Of a stretch of DNA of 64,000 nt, positions 49,839 through 63,800 are shown one piece after another. The position numbers and the translations under genes were made by a program. This DNA is from Diploscapter coronatus. Its lineage: Eukaryota > Nematoda > Chromadorea > Rhabditida > Rhabditidae. The notes below the pieces were generated by a model. The model was not told the origin of the DNA, did no database searches, and saw nothing but the letters and a program-made list of their open reading frames with translations. The DNA lies in contig OZ038423.1 of the NCBI GenBank assembly GCA_964036155.1, forward strand, positions 25,497,249-25,561,248. Reading direction: 5' to 3'. How positions within the stretch are numbered: position 1 is the stretch's first letter; every line of letters begins with the position of its first letter.

Positions 49839-52800
49839 ATGGATTTTTCAGAATTTATACAAAAAATTGAATGGGAGATGGGAGATAGCTCGAGGAGAAG
49901 GCGAGTTGCGGCTAGACTTGCAGAGAATGGAGGTGCATTGTCTCCTGCAAGCAGACTGAGGATTGCTGCTGATCTTCATCGACATTCCACTAGCGATGAC
50001 GATTCTGGATGTGTTCTCGAAGAATACGCATGGATTCCGAGTGGAGTCAAGCCTGATATGGTACATTGAGTCGTTCATGATGAAATTCATACCAATCTAT
50101 ATAGGTTCATTCATACTTCGCTTGTTTGTCTGAAGACAAGATTCCCTATGTGAATTCGGTTGGAGAAAAATGGCGACAGCGGCAACTCAGAGCCCAGTTA
50201 CCGCCTCAGGCAAGTCTAATACATTACTGTAGAATTCAATTTATTTAATCGAATCGAATGTGTGAATATATTAAGTCTAACTGCCGTTTTTGTAGGACTC
50301 GGATCCTCGTTACTGTGAAGGGCTGTCTCGGGAGGAGGAAGAGGAATTGAGGTTAGACAAAATGGGCGATTCAATTGGATTGAAGAGGAATTGCAGGACA
50401 TTCGACAAGGGCCGGAAGAAGGAGTGCTTGGGAAGGGGTCTCGTGCAGAGAGTGCCCTACGAGGACAGGCAGTACAAATGCAGAAAGGTCTGATCTTCTT
50501 CACTCGGTTCATTCGAAATGTGTGGCCAGCTGTTCACAACTTGTCACAATCCATTCCCTCTAATCCCAACTCTCCTCTATCATTTTTCATCTCCTCGTCC
50601 ACTTCTCCGCGTACTGTCAGGAGATATTAATCAAAGTCGCGCACACACAGCCAAAGCCATCCGCCGCACACAAAATCTGTCGCTCTTTCTCACAGACTGT
50701 GCGGCAAATGCAATGCTCTATGATTATATGATTAGACGACCATAAAGGCACTAAAGATAATCTAATAAAAACAAGGTTTATGGAGGGTCAGTTATCGCAA
50801 TGACAGAGTGACAGAACTGCTTGCTTAAGGAAACATTTAGACGTTGCATAATTGAGATAAGTGAGAAAGGTTCGAGAGGGCCAGCTGTTTTTTGCCATCT
50901 CAATATTTCTACAGTATCTCTATCTTAACAAACAAACATTCTTCCTCACCATACTAAATTGCAACATTTGTGCGAAGGATGTTTCTCGAAGAAGTTTATA
51001 ACTTGCATCTGTTTGAGATGTATGTTAATTGGAGAAGGAATAAAGTTCACAAATGTTGCAAGAAAACCTAGAAAAGTACGATTTTCTCTATCTTAATCCA
51101 AATAAGACCCCATGTGGTGAGGCTGTGTGCGGCTCTCTTTCCTCTCTAATCCCTGCCTTTATGCTCTAGTGCCGTATATCATTTTCATTGAGGTCAAACT
51201 GTGAGGAAAATCAACAAAAACAAACAATCACAAATCGAGTCGATAAGCCATTTACTTTCTAATTTAGTGCAATCGATTGTTGGATGAAGGAGAAGTCTGT
51301 GTCGCTGCAGCGAGAACGAATTCCTTGTACCATCCCAGCTGCTTCAAATGTCATCAGTGTGAAGCCCTGCTTGTCGATTTGGTTTATTTTGCTCATGGAA
51401 CGAAGGTATAAATCCAGCTCGTTTAGCTGATTTCCATTATAAATCAGACAATTTTAGTTGTTTTGTGGCCGCCACCACGCGGAGCAGTTGAAACCTCGCT
51501 GTGCGAAATGTGATGAGGTCAGTCTTTTTCCTTTTCTTTACTCTAGTCATTCACTTCATTCATATCTTCTGCATTTTCTGCACCTCGAATTCGCGCATCT
51601 GTGCGTTTCACTAAAGTCCTCAATTCAAATGTGCCACTAGCTCGTAAACGTCACTTTCTGCTTCTCTCTTCTCTATTATTTTACCATACTATATCTCTTC
51701 CTGACAGTCAGCTATAACCTCTCTCTTGGCCATGTGTTGGTTTGCGCGTAGAGGGCATTAAAAAGATTCCCCATTCTTTGAAATTTGAAGGAAGAATTAC
51801 AAGTTCTGAGAATTAAATGATAGCAACGGAAGGAATAGAGTGACATATTTGGTAGTGTTGACAATGTTCATCTCGCCAAGCTTATCCTTGTCTTCATCTC
51901 TGCACTTCCCTTCCACAAAGCGGCTCTCTTTCCACACCCGGTCTCATCTCTTTATATGCTAATTAGACTCATCACTTTGCCTCATCTCCATGCACAATCT
52001 AGGCATTGGATCAATTTGCACTATTCACACTATTTCAGCTGATATTCGGCGAGGAGTGCACAGAAGCAGAGGGCCGAACGTGGCATCTGCATCACTTCCA
52101 GTGCAATGAATGTCAGGATGTTCTGGGAGGCAAAAAGTATATGCAACGGTAGCCCATAACTCTACAGACCAATATAAACTGCTATATCTACAGAGATGGT
52201 CGACCAGTCTGTTTGCAATGTTTCCACAATACAAAATCAGCCGAAACATGTGTGACATGTCGGACAGCCATTTCGATGGACGAGCCTTGCATAATGCAGG
52301 GCAGGAAGTACTGGCACGCAGACGCGAACTGCTTCCGATGCTGTGTTTGCTGCAAGAATTTGCTCGGCAGGAAGTACAGTCTGGTCGATGACAGTCTTTA
52401 CTGTGGATACAACGCTTGTGCAGGGGATGATGGTATATTCATTCACAGAATAATATTTACTAAAGTAAATTTGAAGATGAACCTCATGGCTATATGAAAT
52501 CGCCGCAGTTGCCTGCACCGATGCAGAAACGAAGACCCAAGCGCTTGCCAAGGTAGGTATTATAGAAGCCTTTCCAGAAACGCTTACCTTCTTCGAGTCT
52601 CTCAAATTTTTCCCCACTTCTAATATTCTTCCGCTTTTGCTGACCAAGTGCTGATAACTCAAAAACGCGAGTCTTTCCTCATAGAAATATATGATGTAGT
52701 GGATAGAAAGTTAGATCTTTGCCCTTTCCCGAATGTTATGCGAGAAATGTTTAAAAACGAGGGCACAGAGAAACTCGAAAAAAAAACGTAGACGTTTTTG

Positions 52801-53317
52801 GTAAGGCTAGGGTATCATTTATCTAATCGGTTCTTGAACAAATTGAATGATTTAGGCCGCTTCCTCCTCAAAGAGCGCCTCCCCAGCCGCCCTCCGAGAA
52901 CATCTACGAGACGGTTCTGCCGACTGCCTGTGCCTCAGGTCTGTCAGATCTGCTGCAGGTCTCCGACAAATCCTGCTGCTCCTCTGCACCCCAATCCCCT
53001 CACTCTTCGAATTACTACAGTCGAACTCCGAATAGACGGCAGCAGTCTAACGTAGATCCACTCAACTATTCGTAAGCTGTTAGTTTTAGCTAGAAAATGA
53101 TGATGTTATAATTACAGTACCTCATCATCGGACTCGGAAGACGACATGTTTTACATAAATCAGCTGATGCAAGCAGCTACGATAAATAAGGTATATAATT
53201 TTTAGACAGTTGACATTTTCTTAACGAATTTTTCAGATTCGATCTCAACAATTAGCCAGCTCGAATGAAGTCAAGCTAGCAAAGAAAAAGAAGAGCAGTC
53301 GATGTATAGTTTCGTGA
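49839..53317 (+). CDS. prickle: Prickle, planar cell polarity protein (PET, three LIM domains, CaaX)
   Basis: Twelve exons (49839-50060, 50105-50209, 50296-50351, 50397-50487, 51268-51405, 51458-51517, 52039-52148, 52194-52432, 52477-52552, 52856-53071, 53118-53190, 53237-53317) total 1467 nt, 488 aa. Prickle is a cytoplasmic core planar-polarity protein that binds Van Gogh and Dishevelled. The start of homology [18 protein letters not shown] is nearly identical to vertebrate Prickle. The PET domain (about 55-150) has [23 protein letters not shown]1 starts [13 protein letters not shown] and includes [19 protein letters not shown]2 has [20 protein letters not shown]3 has [20 protein letters not shown]. 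The protein ends [11 protein letters not shown], a CaaX farnesylation box preceded by basic residues, as in Prickle. Intron 2 has a perfect GC donor (CAG/gcaagt). The long Prickle C-terminal region is reduced. Confidence 0.97.
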
Positions 53318-53861
53318 TAAAGCACATGAATTTTCTATCACTAAAATCGCAATACTTATTTCACCCAAGTCAATGGATTAGAAATTTGTGATAAGAATAA
53401 ATATTTTCTATTAAACAGTTAAAATGTTAAAAATGTTAAACCTGGATATAGTTTGTAAAAATTAGTTTAAATTATTAGTATGACATGAGATGCTAATATA
53501 TTGCATTCTTCTGGTATTTAGCTTAGGCGAATGATATTTGCTAAAAATGCAAGAAAGAAAATTGACTTTTCTGGTAATGGCGTTATCGTAAATAATGGAG
53601 AGTAAATGACAGGATCAGAGCTGTCTGAGGTTCAGAAAAATCGAACTTGAATTGAACTGAACCTCCAGACAATTCGAAATTCAGTTCAGTTCGTACAACC
53701 CTGATTAAAAGGAATATTTATTTCGGTTGCAATTATCCCTCATCCCTTTTGGATTTATTCGAGAGTTGTCTGTACCATGTTCATTTGAATTAAACTATTA
53801 TTTCATTTTATTGAGTAAAATTTCTATATGAAATCTGAGATTAGTATAATAAAGTTTTATT
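53318..53861. other. Convergent gap between prickle and the F-box/kelch gene
   Basis: About 545 bp, AT-rich. AAGAATAAATA near 53394 suits the prickle 3' end. Positions 53620-53705 hold a low-complexity GTTCAGTTC/GAACTGAAC inverted block ending TTCGTACAACCCTGATTA, related to the block at 28.6 kb. Confidence 0.45.
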
Positions 53862-55119
53862 TTATGCTATTTTTCCGATTTCACGCCATTTATTCGTTTG
53901 TGGATCGTATTCCTCGATTGAATTGCAAAAATTTTTGGTAGAATCTTCTTGAAATCTAAATTGACAAATATATCATATAAAAATATGTAAAATCTCAGCT
54001 CACCCTCCGATTGCATACAATTTCTCGTTAGCGACAATGAGCGAATGACAATGTCTTCCATAATTCATATCAGCGATTCGAGAAATTCGACTGTCAACTG
54101 GAGCTGAGGGGTCGACACACAGACAGGATTTTAATGAACTAGGATAACTAAATATATACTGATACATTATTTATCATACAAAATTAACGACTTCCGTCCT
54201 CCAATTATGTAAATTTTTCCATTTAGCGATGTAACTCCGAGATAACATCGTTGTTCTGGAACCTTTCCAATTTCAATCCATTCCCGTTCATCGTCTGATA
54301 ATCGATATATCTTTCTACTATTCCATCCATCAATAACTGAATATCCATGATTACAATAATGAATATGCTATAATGTGACCGTATAAAGTTCCATCGCATG
54401 TTATTGTTTGAGCCCATCTAATTGAAAGAGGAAGAGCAGGTCCTGTTTGCCATTTTCCATTTATTAAAACCTGAATAAATTATTTCATGGATTTCATTCT
54501 ATCTTCTTACATCAACTCGATACGTGTCTTTATATGCTTCAGGACCATTTCCACCCAAATAATACAATCTGTCTTTGAAATAAGCAACAAATGCATATTT
54601 ACGCCATTCAGGAGGATCTGGTCCTGCAAAGAATGCAATAAAATTAAGTCAATCTATTGGCTTTTGTAATGTTACCTCTAGTGATTTGTCGAGTATTCAG
54701 GTCGAAGATTTCAAAGAGTTCTTTTTCACTGTCCAATGCAAAAATCTAAAATTTACAAAATTGGCAATGCCAAATAAAATAATCTACTTTATCTTTTGTG
54801 GTTGCAACTTTCCATGGACATAAATAATTAGTAAATTTTGCAATATGCTCAACATAATTAGTATGCGAATCAAACGGACAAATTCTTCCTTCCCAAATGT
54901 TGCTGTTTTCATAAGGCACTAAATACTAAAATTAATTTTCGCTCATACAAGAAGTGTTTTCTTACGATAGAATAAAATTCTCCTATCGAGCGCTGCCGGC
55001 AGATATTTTTTTATGATTTGCATCATTCGCTTGTTAGTCCAGGCCAATTGTCGCAGCTCTTTGAATTCGGGATGCTCGCAAATCAACAACACAATTTCGA
55101 CTGGTAAATTGGCTAGCAT
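53862..55119 (-). CDS. F-box/kelch-repeat protein, probable SCF substrate receptor
   Basis: Eight exons (55119-54966, 54918-54788, 54745-54676, 54623-54511, 54470-54380, 54336-54192, 54147-54004, 53955-53862) give 942 nt, 313 aa. The N-terminus MLANLPVEIVLLICEHPEFK and following ELRQLAWTNKRM is an F-box that would bind Skp1. The rest consists of kelch blades: YLGGNGPEAYKDTYRVD, NGKWQTGPALPLSIRWAQT, LNGKIYIIGGRK, and the last blade EEYDPQTNKWREIG; about five blades are readable, diverged. Role as a Cullin-1 ubiquitin-ligase adaptor is inferred from architecture. Upstream of the Met a TTTAG acceptor (about 55133) keeps the frame open, so an extra 5' exon is possible. All introns are 35-55 nt and AT-rich. 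Confidence 0.85.
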
Positions 55120-57884
55120 CTTTGCTAAAAGACCTAAACAATCAGCATAGTATTATTTAGAAATGAAAATAGTCGATTGAATGAGGAAAGTCTGCAGTTA
55201 ATAAGTTTGAAATTAGTCATTGAAGAAAGGAGAACGAAACTACTAAACTGATGTTTCGCAATTTCTATCGGACTAAAAATCGATTCCTAAACATGGCTTA
55301 TCATTTAAGACGCATTCTTTGAATAACCCGAACAAAATATAAAGAGTGGTCGGACAACTGCAAAAGGGTTCCGGATCCGAATCAAACCCATATGGTGGAT
55401 ACACTCATGGACCCTAATCACAAAAAAATGAAAACTAGGTCACATCTCCTAAAGTAGGCGGGGCTAGGTGGGAGTCAAAGTTCGTGATTTTCACGATTTG
55501 ACTGTCAACGGGAGGTACAAAGAAACTTTTTTGCTATAAAAGATTTTCGAAAAATTTAAAAAGGATGAACATGGCCATGAAATGTACTTTCTAAAAATAT
55601 ATAGACTTTAGAAGGGTTGGCCACTTTCTGGGTATGGAAGGGATCCCGAAGTAAAAAATGTCAAAAGTGGCAGTTTCAAAAACATGCATATTTTGCATAA
55701 AATCGCCCATAACTCGAAAATTTGTTATTTGCCGGCAAAATTTTATTTCATATTTAGATTCTCCTGGTAATTCTGTATCTTATACACCAGAAATTAAGTC
55801 CTAAAAAGGGGGACACCAGTAACATTACTATCGCACCAAAGTTGGCGACCCAAAAATCGGAATTTCAATTTTTTCGGGGAAATTTCAGACTTGCTTGGTT
55901 GGACATGATAGCTTGTTGCTGATCAGATGGTCGAAGTTCAGTGGGAAGGCTTGACATTTGACATATTTGTTGGGCTGAGAAGCATGGAATTATGAACTCG
56001 AATCACTATACTTGAAATCTTATTGAAGAAAAGACGGTAAGTGGCTATAGGGCTTTGCTAGCGCTGCTCTGCTTGTTCTCACAACAGTAGCAGCAGCAAG
56101 CAGTCAGTTAGTCGTCCACATTCATCCAGTCCCCGCTCCTCCTTCTCTATTTCTGTCCAACCAGTCAGTCGTCGTTTTGTCTTTTTCCATCTACTTTTCC
56201 TTCCTCTTTACTCCTTCACTTCTGTCTTGTCTTCTGTCTTTCCTTTCCTCATCTAGATTCATTCTTCATTCCTCTTTACCTCACACCGTTGTGTGTCTAT
56301 CTATACAGAGAAAAATGCACCATCCATCGGCTAGTTATTTTATAAACTAATTTTGCTTCTCATTTAAGTCAGAGACGATGGGATATGAAGAGGGCAGAGA
56401 GAGGCTGAAATGAGAGAAGATACGGCAGACGACAGTGGCCTCTTCAGAAGCATCGCCACATCGCTACAGCCAAGCAGCTGTGTGTAGCCACAAGCCACAA
56501 CTTATCCACTGCCCACTACCTATGACTATTGATTTCCTACAGAAAATGGTAAGCCATGCTATTGTTTTTGTTCCTACTCATCCTAATAAGGGAAAGTTAG
56601 GTGATGTCTAATGCTTTCCTGTAGGGAGGGGCATATTCCTTATTCCTTATTCTCTATGTGCCTACAGCTAAATGTCTCTGCACCGTTCGCCTTTAGCCCT
56701 TTCGGAGATCCCATCTGAATGCTGACATGTTCATTTCGCATGTCAGGCAGCTGATTTATCTAGCATTTTCAACAATCAAGCATGTTTCAAATCTGTTTTT
56801 CTCTACAATTCATTCCTCACAAAGAGACCCCCTTCTTTGATCATTATCATTTTTGATAATAAGCTGATAAATCATCCCCTTATCAGCCTGGATCTGTCTT
56901 ATCTGCACTTCACCCATTGTGACATCTCAGTTTCATCTCTCGACTGTCTTCATGTCGCTGTCACTTTCTCTCTTCTCCTCTCCTTTCACTTCTCTGCTTT
57001 CTGCTATTTGACAAAGGCGGTCATTTTTGGATCTTCACTTTTTCTTCGCGAGGATTTCATTTCCAAAGTTGGGCAGCAACAAGACATATTGCGAAATGTA
57101 ATAGGGAAAAAAATTATAGGAGAAAAAAAAACTCAATAATCTGTTTTTCATTCAGCTGCCTGATGTGTGCCCAATTCGGGTCATCCTCATATCCTCGCTT
57201 TCTCCGTTCATTTGCCCCCTGCCGAGTCAGCCAATCGGCCAATGACATTCATTCAGTAATTCCAAATCGGCTGTCTCAACCCTTTCCTTTTTTGAATTCC
57301 CCCCAATTTCAATTGGCTCGTCAGATGTGAAAATTCTTGTCGAAGAAGTGCAGTTTTCACGGAATCTGGGAGATATTTTCGATTTTATGTGGAATGCGCA
57401 CGAAGACGGGAATGATATGGAAAGAGCGAGAGATAACGAGATAATGAGATGAAAGGGATAAGGATAAGGATAAGAGAAAGTCTCGATCTCCTTTCCCTTA
57501 CCCTTATCCACTATCTGATGCTTCAGCTTCTATGTCACTGTCTTCTTTTGTTCATTTTCTTTTTCTGGTTCCTTTTAGCTTCTTCCAAATTAGACGACAG
57601 AAAATCTCTACATCCCCCCTTCTTCCACAGCCCAGAAGCAGCAGGTCATCTAATTTGCTTGCGATTCTCCTTTCTTTCGTCATATCTCCCCGCTCTCCGC
57701 TTCCAATCAGAACCTGCCCAGTCACCAACCTCTTCCAACAGATATCTGCACATACACACGCACACAACCTATCAGCCATCGATTCCATTAACTGATTAAC
57801 CACAAAAACATCTGTTCTGGTTGCAGAATCACATGGGAAGAGCCTATCGATCGAGTCCCCAGTGAATCAGTGAAGCAGTGAAAG
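55120..57884. other. 2.8 kb non-coding region upstream of the cadherin
   Basis: About 55,320-56,010 is a block of repeat-like sequence with no ORF, in style close to the interior of the 23-28 kb foldback element (for example AAAATTTTATTTCATATTTAGATTCTCCTG). From 56,100 on, the + strand becomes pyrimidine-rich and probably carries the cadherin promoter and 5' UTR, ending with an acceptor-like GGTTGCAG at about 57825. Confidence 0.45.
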
Positions 57885-60800
57885 ATGCGCAACTCGTTTT
57901 TATTCCTAATCCTACTGTACTTCTCGCAAGTCGATGCCGAGCAAGAGCAGTGTTCCTTTCCCCAGTCGAGCGTCAAGCCGTTCTACTTCGAATTGGCCTC
58001 CGATGTGCAGCCCGGCACTGTGGTCGTCGACACGAAGTACGAGCCGCCAGAGGCACAGCCAGTTCTTGCCTCCATTCGATCCGATTCTCTGCCTGATGTA
58101 ATCTTTGTTTTCATCTATTCATTTTCACGTCGAAATTTAGACTCCTTTCTCTGAGCGGTTTTCCCTCGAGAACCCATCTCCAGGTCGTCTGATCTTGCGA
58201 ACAGTCACCTCAATGGCCCTGCCCGCCTACCCCTCGCCAGTCAACAAAACCACTCTGTACATCACAGTTGTGTGCAATCAGCAGGCCTTTCCACTGATGA
58301 CTGTCCGAATTGTCGCAACCAATGCAATGTCTCCACAGTTCTATCACGAGCCATACATTCTGAAGATCGATAAGGTTCATTGAAATAGATTATGAAATGT
58401 ATATGAATGATGAAATTTCTAGACCATGTCGATGGGAACTGTAGTGGACACTTCGGTGACGGCTGTCGATTGGGATCCTTCGCCTGTTTATCCGATTCAA
58501 TTCAAAATCGAAGTAATCGTTCAAAATTCGACTATTCAATCAACTTGGTATGTTCAGGGTCAATCTCCGTTTGAAGTGGCACACGAGTTGAATCGCAAAG
58601 TGCAGATGTCGATCGAAGGCAGTGCGAATTGGCCCCTCGAGCAGATGATTTCCGTGGTGCGATTGCGTTTGGTCAAGCCACTTCCCCCATTGCCCACCAC
58701 AATCAGAATCGTTGCTTATGTAAGTCGCTACAGGTTATTTGATGAAGATCAGCTTTCATTCTTGCAGGACAATGCTCAGCCACCTCGTACTTCATCGACG
58801 ATCATTAGAGTAGAGGATTACAAAATGTTGACAACCGATGAAGTAACTGAAGAGAACAACGAACAAGATGGCAAGGAGAAGGAGAGTGAAGAAGACCCGA
58901 CAACGACAACAGCGACGACTACAAAGAAGATGAAGGTTATTCATGTAAAACGACCGAAGACTAAGGCTGATGCAAAGCCGAGACAGGAATTCCGAGCCCA
59001 TGCTTCTAAGATTCAGGTTAAATTTTAAATTTCTTCATTTTTCTAAGTGTATGATTTCAGAACACTCTCCCAGTTGATGCAATCGACACGGCGGATTTTG
59101 AAGAGTCGGAAAAAGAAGCCCTTGCTCCTTTGAAAAAGACAACACAGACGCGAACGACTCCTGCAAAGAGAAGGGAATTGAAGACGCTGTCTGAAGAAGT
59201 GCCGAATGCGGAGGAGGAAAAAGGGGAAGAGCCTGTGACTCGATTTAAGCACTGCTCTGTCAGAGTGAAGATTCCTGAGAATTCGCCCATTGGGACATTT
59301 GTTACTCGATTGGAAATTCTCAATCGGCAAAGGGTAAAAGTCGACACTAATTCCAACAATCATGTGCAAAAAATTGAAGGACACTCATCTAAGTCTGCTG
59401 GATCCAGATGGAACATTTGCATTGGACTCGAAGACGGGCGATTTGAAAGTGAATGACAACTCGCTTCTGGACAGGGAGATGTTCAGCACTCTCGAGGTCG
59501 TGGCTCAGATCGATGGAATCTCTCACGGTGTTTTGTGCGGCAGAGTTCGAATCAAGGTTGATCTTCAGGACTTGAATGATAATCGGTAAATTGTCATAAT
59601 TTATTCGTTTTTCTAATTAATTACCTATATAGACCGACATTTGAAAAGGAGAAATATTGGATTCATCTGGATCGATCGTTCCCTGTAGGCAGAGAAGTGA
59701 TCACGCTCATTGCAAGGGACATTGACGATGTAAGAATAGCCTTTTTCCTGTGCAAAATTCCAGAATTTTTATTCCAGGCAGAGAATGGCCAGATATCGTA
59801 TCGTCTCATCACCCCCGACGTGCCGTTCCAAGTTCGAACCAAGGGCAAGGACTGCGTCATCACGAGCACCGGCGACATTTCGGGCGAGAGCGAGTACCAC
59901 TTGACTGTCGAGGCTCGAGACTATGGAGATTCACCCAAATCTGCACAAGTGCCTGTCGACATATTCATTCTGCAGGGAGCTGCCAAGAAGAAGGCAAGAA
60001 AACTACTGACGAAGGCTAGCAAGAAGACTACTGCGTTGGCTAGAGGAGTTATCAATACTGGTAATAATAAACTTTCATTACTCTGTAGATAGGTTACCCG
60101 AGCAGATATGCTAAATCACATTCCGGGGGAAATTTTTAACGAGAATAATTAAGGATGTTAATAAGAATTGTGAGAAAAATATGAAATTTTCTAACCGAAA
60201 AGTTAGCAAAAATCAATTATCGAAAATGAACACATTTTCGCAAACCAAATATCACTTATGCTTGAATATTTGTGGCTATTTTATTCCGATTTTCTGCAAG
60301 AAATTTTGGGTTTGAAGGATACTTCTTTCCCAAATTTCTAACTTCAAGCTATCACGTTTCTATAACAAACGCATTTCATTGAAGGGGCGCGGAGCTTGTA
60401 AACTCTATCTATAGATTTTCGTATGTTTTAGAAAACGACATTGAACCTATTTCCACTACAACGGATGAGTCTGAAGATGAAGAAATCGAGCCGACCACTG
60501 CAGAAACTCGCACTACGAGAAGATACACTCCGCGGAAGACGACTAGACCTGTGCCTTTGACTGCTAGTGCTGCAAGGCCACAGGAAATTCGGGAGGAGAA
60601 AAGAAGCAAGTCGAAGGCGAATTCTATTGAAAAGACCGACAATGAATCGCCTTCAACTAGAGCTACTGAAAATGTAAGATTGATTGATCCTTGAAGTGAA
60701 GACAAAGCTGGTCTTCAGACTGACGAAAAGTTCACCTTCAAAGAGCCTTCATATTATTACGAAGCCCTGGGAGATGTACAGGAGAATGACATTCTTGGAC

Positions 60801-63800
60801 GGGTTGTGGCTGACGGAGCTGAGATGTTCGCTGTCGAAAGAAAGGTAGACTGATTTAGATTTTAAAAACCATATGACAGCATGAAATGTGTGTTCCAATA
60901 TAGTATTACTATGTAAGAGGAAAGTATATTTCATATATATCATAGACGATCATGTTCTCATGTAGTTCCCAAGCCATCTCTTGATTTTTAGCCGTATGTA
61001 AACCACGATAATTTTCCAATTGCAGTTTGCGAATTTGGTGAAAGTGGACGAGACGGGCGAATTGCTGGCGGCGAAGTCGATTGGAGAGCAGCCGACCGGC
61101 AATCACTCGATCAAAATCTCTGCCACAAATGGATTCGCAACGGTTAGTCGATTAACTACTGTCGTAAAAAAGCTGATTCAATTTCCCTGTTTCCCCTAAA
61201 TCGAGCCTAATTTTTTGCCAGTTGACTTGTGACCAGCTAAGTGTCATCCCTCGTTCTGCCCTATGCTGGCCATTAGCCCGGGCATCTCCTTGACAACCTC
61301 ACTTTTCCTTCTCAAATAGTAAATGGCCAGAAGAGTTTCGCTTTAAGTGCTCCTTTCGGAGAATGGCAAAATGACCAATGCTTTGATGCAAGGGGAGGCC
61401 AGCCTAACCCTTTCGAATGAGTAGAGAAGTGAAAAGTAGTAAGTTAACGAAAGCGGATTACATTAAGTTGGTCAGATCTTGGAATAGTAGTCGAAAGTGA
61501 TGCAATATAATAGATGGAAGCAAGAGGTTAACCTACTCGTAGTTAAATAGTGCACTTGTCATTGCATTCCTGTATTCACTCGAATGATTTCTTTCTGTCA
61601 GTTAAGATCTTACTCTAATCCCTATTTTAGTTCTCTATTCTCTCTGCCAAAACGGTCAGCCTTTGTGCGACTGTTTAGGTCCTTTAGCGACAGGTGCTTT
61701 TCTGCTATTTTTCAAGAAGAAAGGAAAGACGAAGCAATTAGAAATTAGACGAGAATGACCACAGCAGAGGGAATTTGACTGGTTTAACCGCAAATGCTTC
61801 TGTACAATGGCAGTGAGTATGGATACGAAACACTAAAGACTACTTGTAGGGAATCGCGGAGAAAATGATGCATTCTCACGCAAAAACTAGCGGGAAGCTT
61901 TTCTCTGCCTAAAAATTACTGGCCCGTTGCCAAGGCTACACGATTATGCAACACACAAACTTGATGCTATCAGAATTTAGTCGCTCTATTAGATTAGTCC
62001 AAACATATTCACTGAACGTCAATGACATACTCTTCTTCTGACAGATATTCTTGTTCACTCGAACTCAGCTGCGACTTCCTGTGAGTGGGCGTGGCCACCT
62101 GCCCTTCCTCCTTTCCCTCTCCTTTCCTCTTTCCTTTCCGCTCTGGGCATGTTCCCTTCATCTTACTATTCTTTTACCTTGGAATCGAGTTCATTCGAAT
62201 CTATCTAAATTCCATCCGACTAGTCTATGGAATCATCAATAGAGATAGAATGATTGCATCGCCCTCTGCCAGACATTCATGTTTCTGCTAAATGCTCTTT
62301 GCATTGTTATTTCATCAGTGCAATTGGTTTGAAACGAGTTTTCACGAAGACCGATCTAAATTCTATGAATTTTAGACTTCTACGGTAGTTACATTGGCAA
62401 TTGACCGAGAACGACGAAAGGAAGAATCGAAGCCTCAATTCGACCAGTCCATCTACAGGTTCAGAACGGCAGAAAATGAGCCCCCGGCAGTGTTGGGCTA
62501 TGTTCGAGTAAGCCTATGAAATAGTGACTAAAATTCGATATCCTATATTTCAGGCCTTCCACCCCTCAGTCAGTTCGTCCTCGTCAATCTCCCAACTAAC
62601 ATACTCGCTTCTGTCCTCGGATCCCCAGTTGCCTTTCACCGTCGATCCTCTTTCCGGTGAAATAATCACGAAGATCTCTCTGGACTATGAAAAGCAGAGT
62701 AATTATAATTTCAAGGTGGGTTATTTGTTTGGATGAGGAGAGAATATCAGAGAAGAAAGTGCAACGAAACAGGTTGTGCTTGCCATTTGACAATTTCTTT
62801 TAATTCCTGCGATATTATCCGAGTGAGAGGGATTAACATAGGAATTATAGAGGAATTACAGAAAACTGCAGAAGTGCAGAAGATATACAGTCACAATCTG
62901 CAATGCGACTGCATTCCGCTTCATTCAACTGCTTACAGCCGATTCGAACTGTGCCTAAGACTGTTTTATGAACTACAGAACTAGAGAATTGAGAGAATTA
63001 AACTACAAATAAAACGCATAATTTCGAACTAGTTTGTGTTGACTTTGTCAGTGAAATTTTCTTGAATCAAGCGCAGCGAAGAATATATTGCATGTCTGTC
63101 GGTGAAATAGAGATCCAATAATGCAGGCAGGTAATACAACCTAATACAGGGGTAGGCAGACCTATGCAGCACACACATAGAGGATGTCATTGGCCTTTGC
63201 CTTTATTGGGTCCGCGATATATTAGAATAGAGCCAATCAAAGAGGATATATGACGGAAAATCCATAAATTGCATATTTAGGTCCGAGCCTGTCTTTCGAC
63301 TTATGCAGCTTCATGCGGTTTGGCTACAATCCTTGTGACAGTCGATGATATAAATGACAATCCACCCAAGTTTTCAACGAGTATTTTTCAAACGGCGGTT
63401 CCTAGCGACCTTCCCATCGGGTCTCAGGTAAAGCATAATCCTTGGATGAGGAATTGCAGAGAAAAGTTTAGGTTTATCAAATGCAAACAACCGACGAAGA
63501 CTCGGGAGCAAACGGACAAATAACCTACACGATCAGTCCTCCTAGTGCCATTTTTGCTGTGGATGTGAATACTGGCAAAGTCGTTACTCTCCAAACCCTC
63601 ACCGAGTCCTTCTACTCGATTCTCGTGGAAGCCTTCGACAATGGAGTCCCAAGGAAATCTGATATCGCTGAATTGCGCATTTCCGTTCACGGCACAAACC
63701 CCTCTGCACCTGTGTTCGAAAAAGAGACCTATGATGTGATGCTGAATGGCCCGATCAGAACAGGCCAGGTCGTGGCTGAGGTGAGGGCCACAGACCCAGA

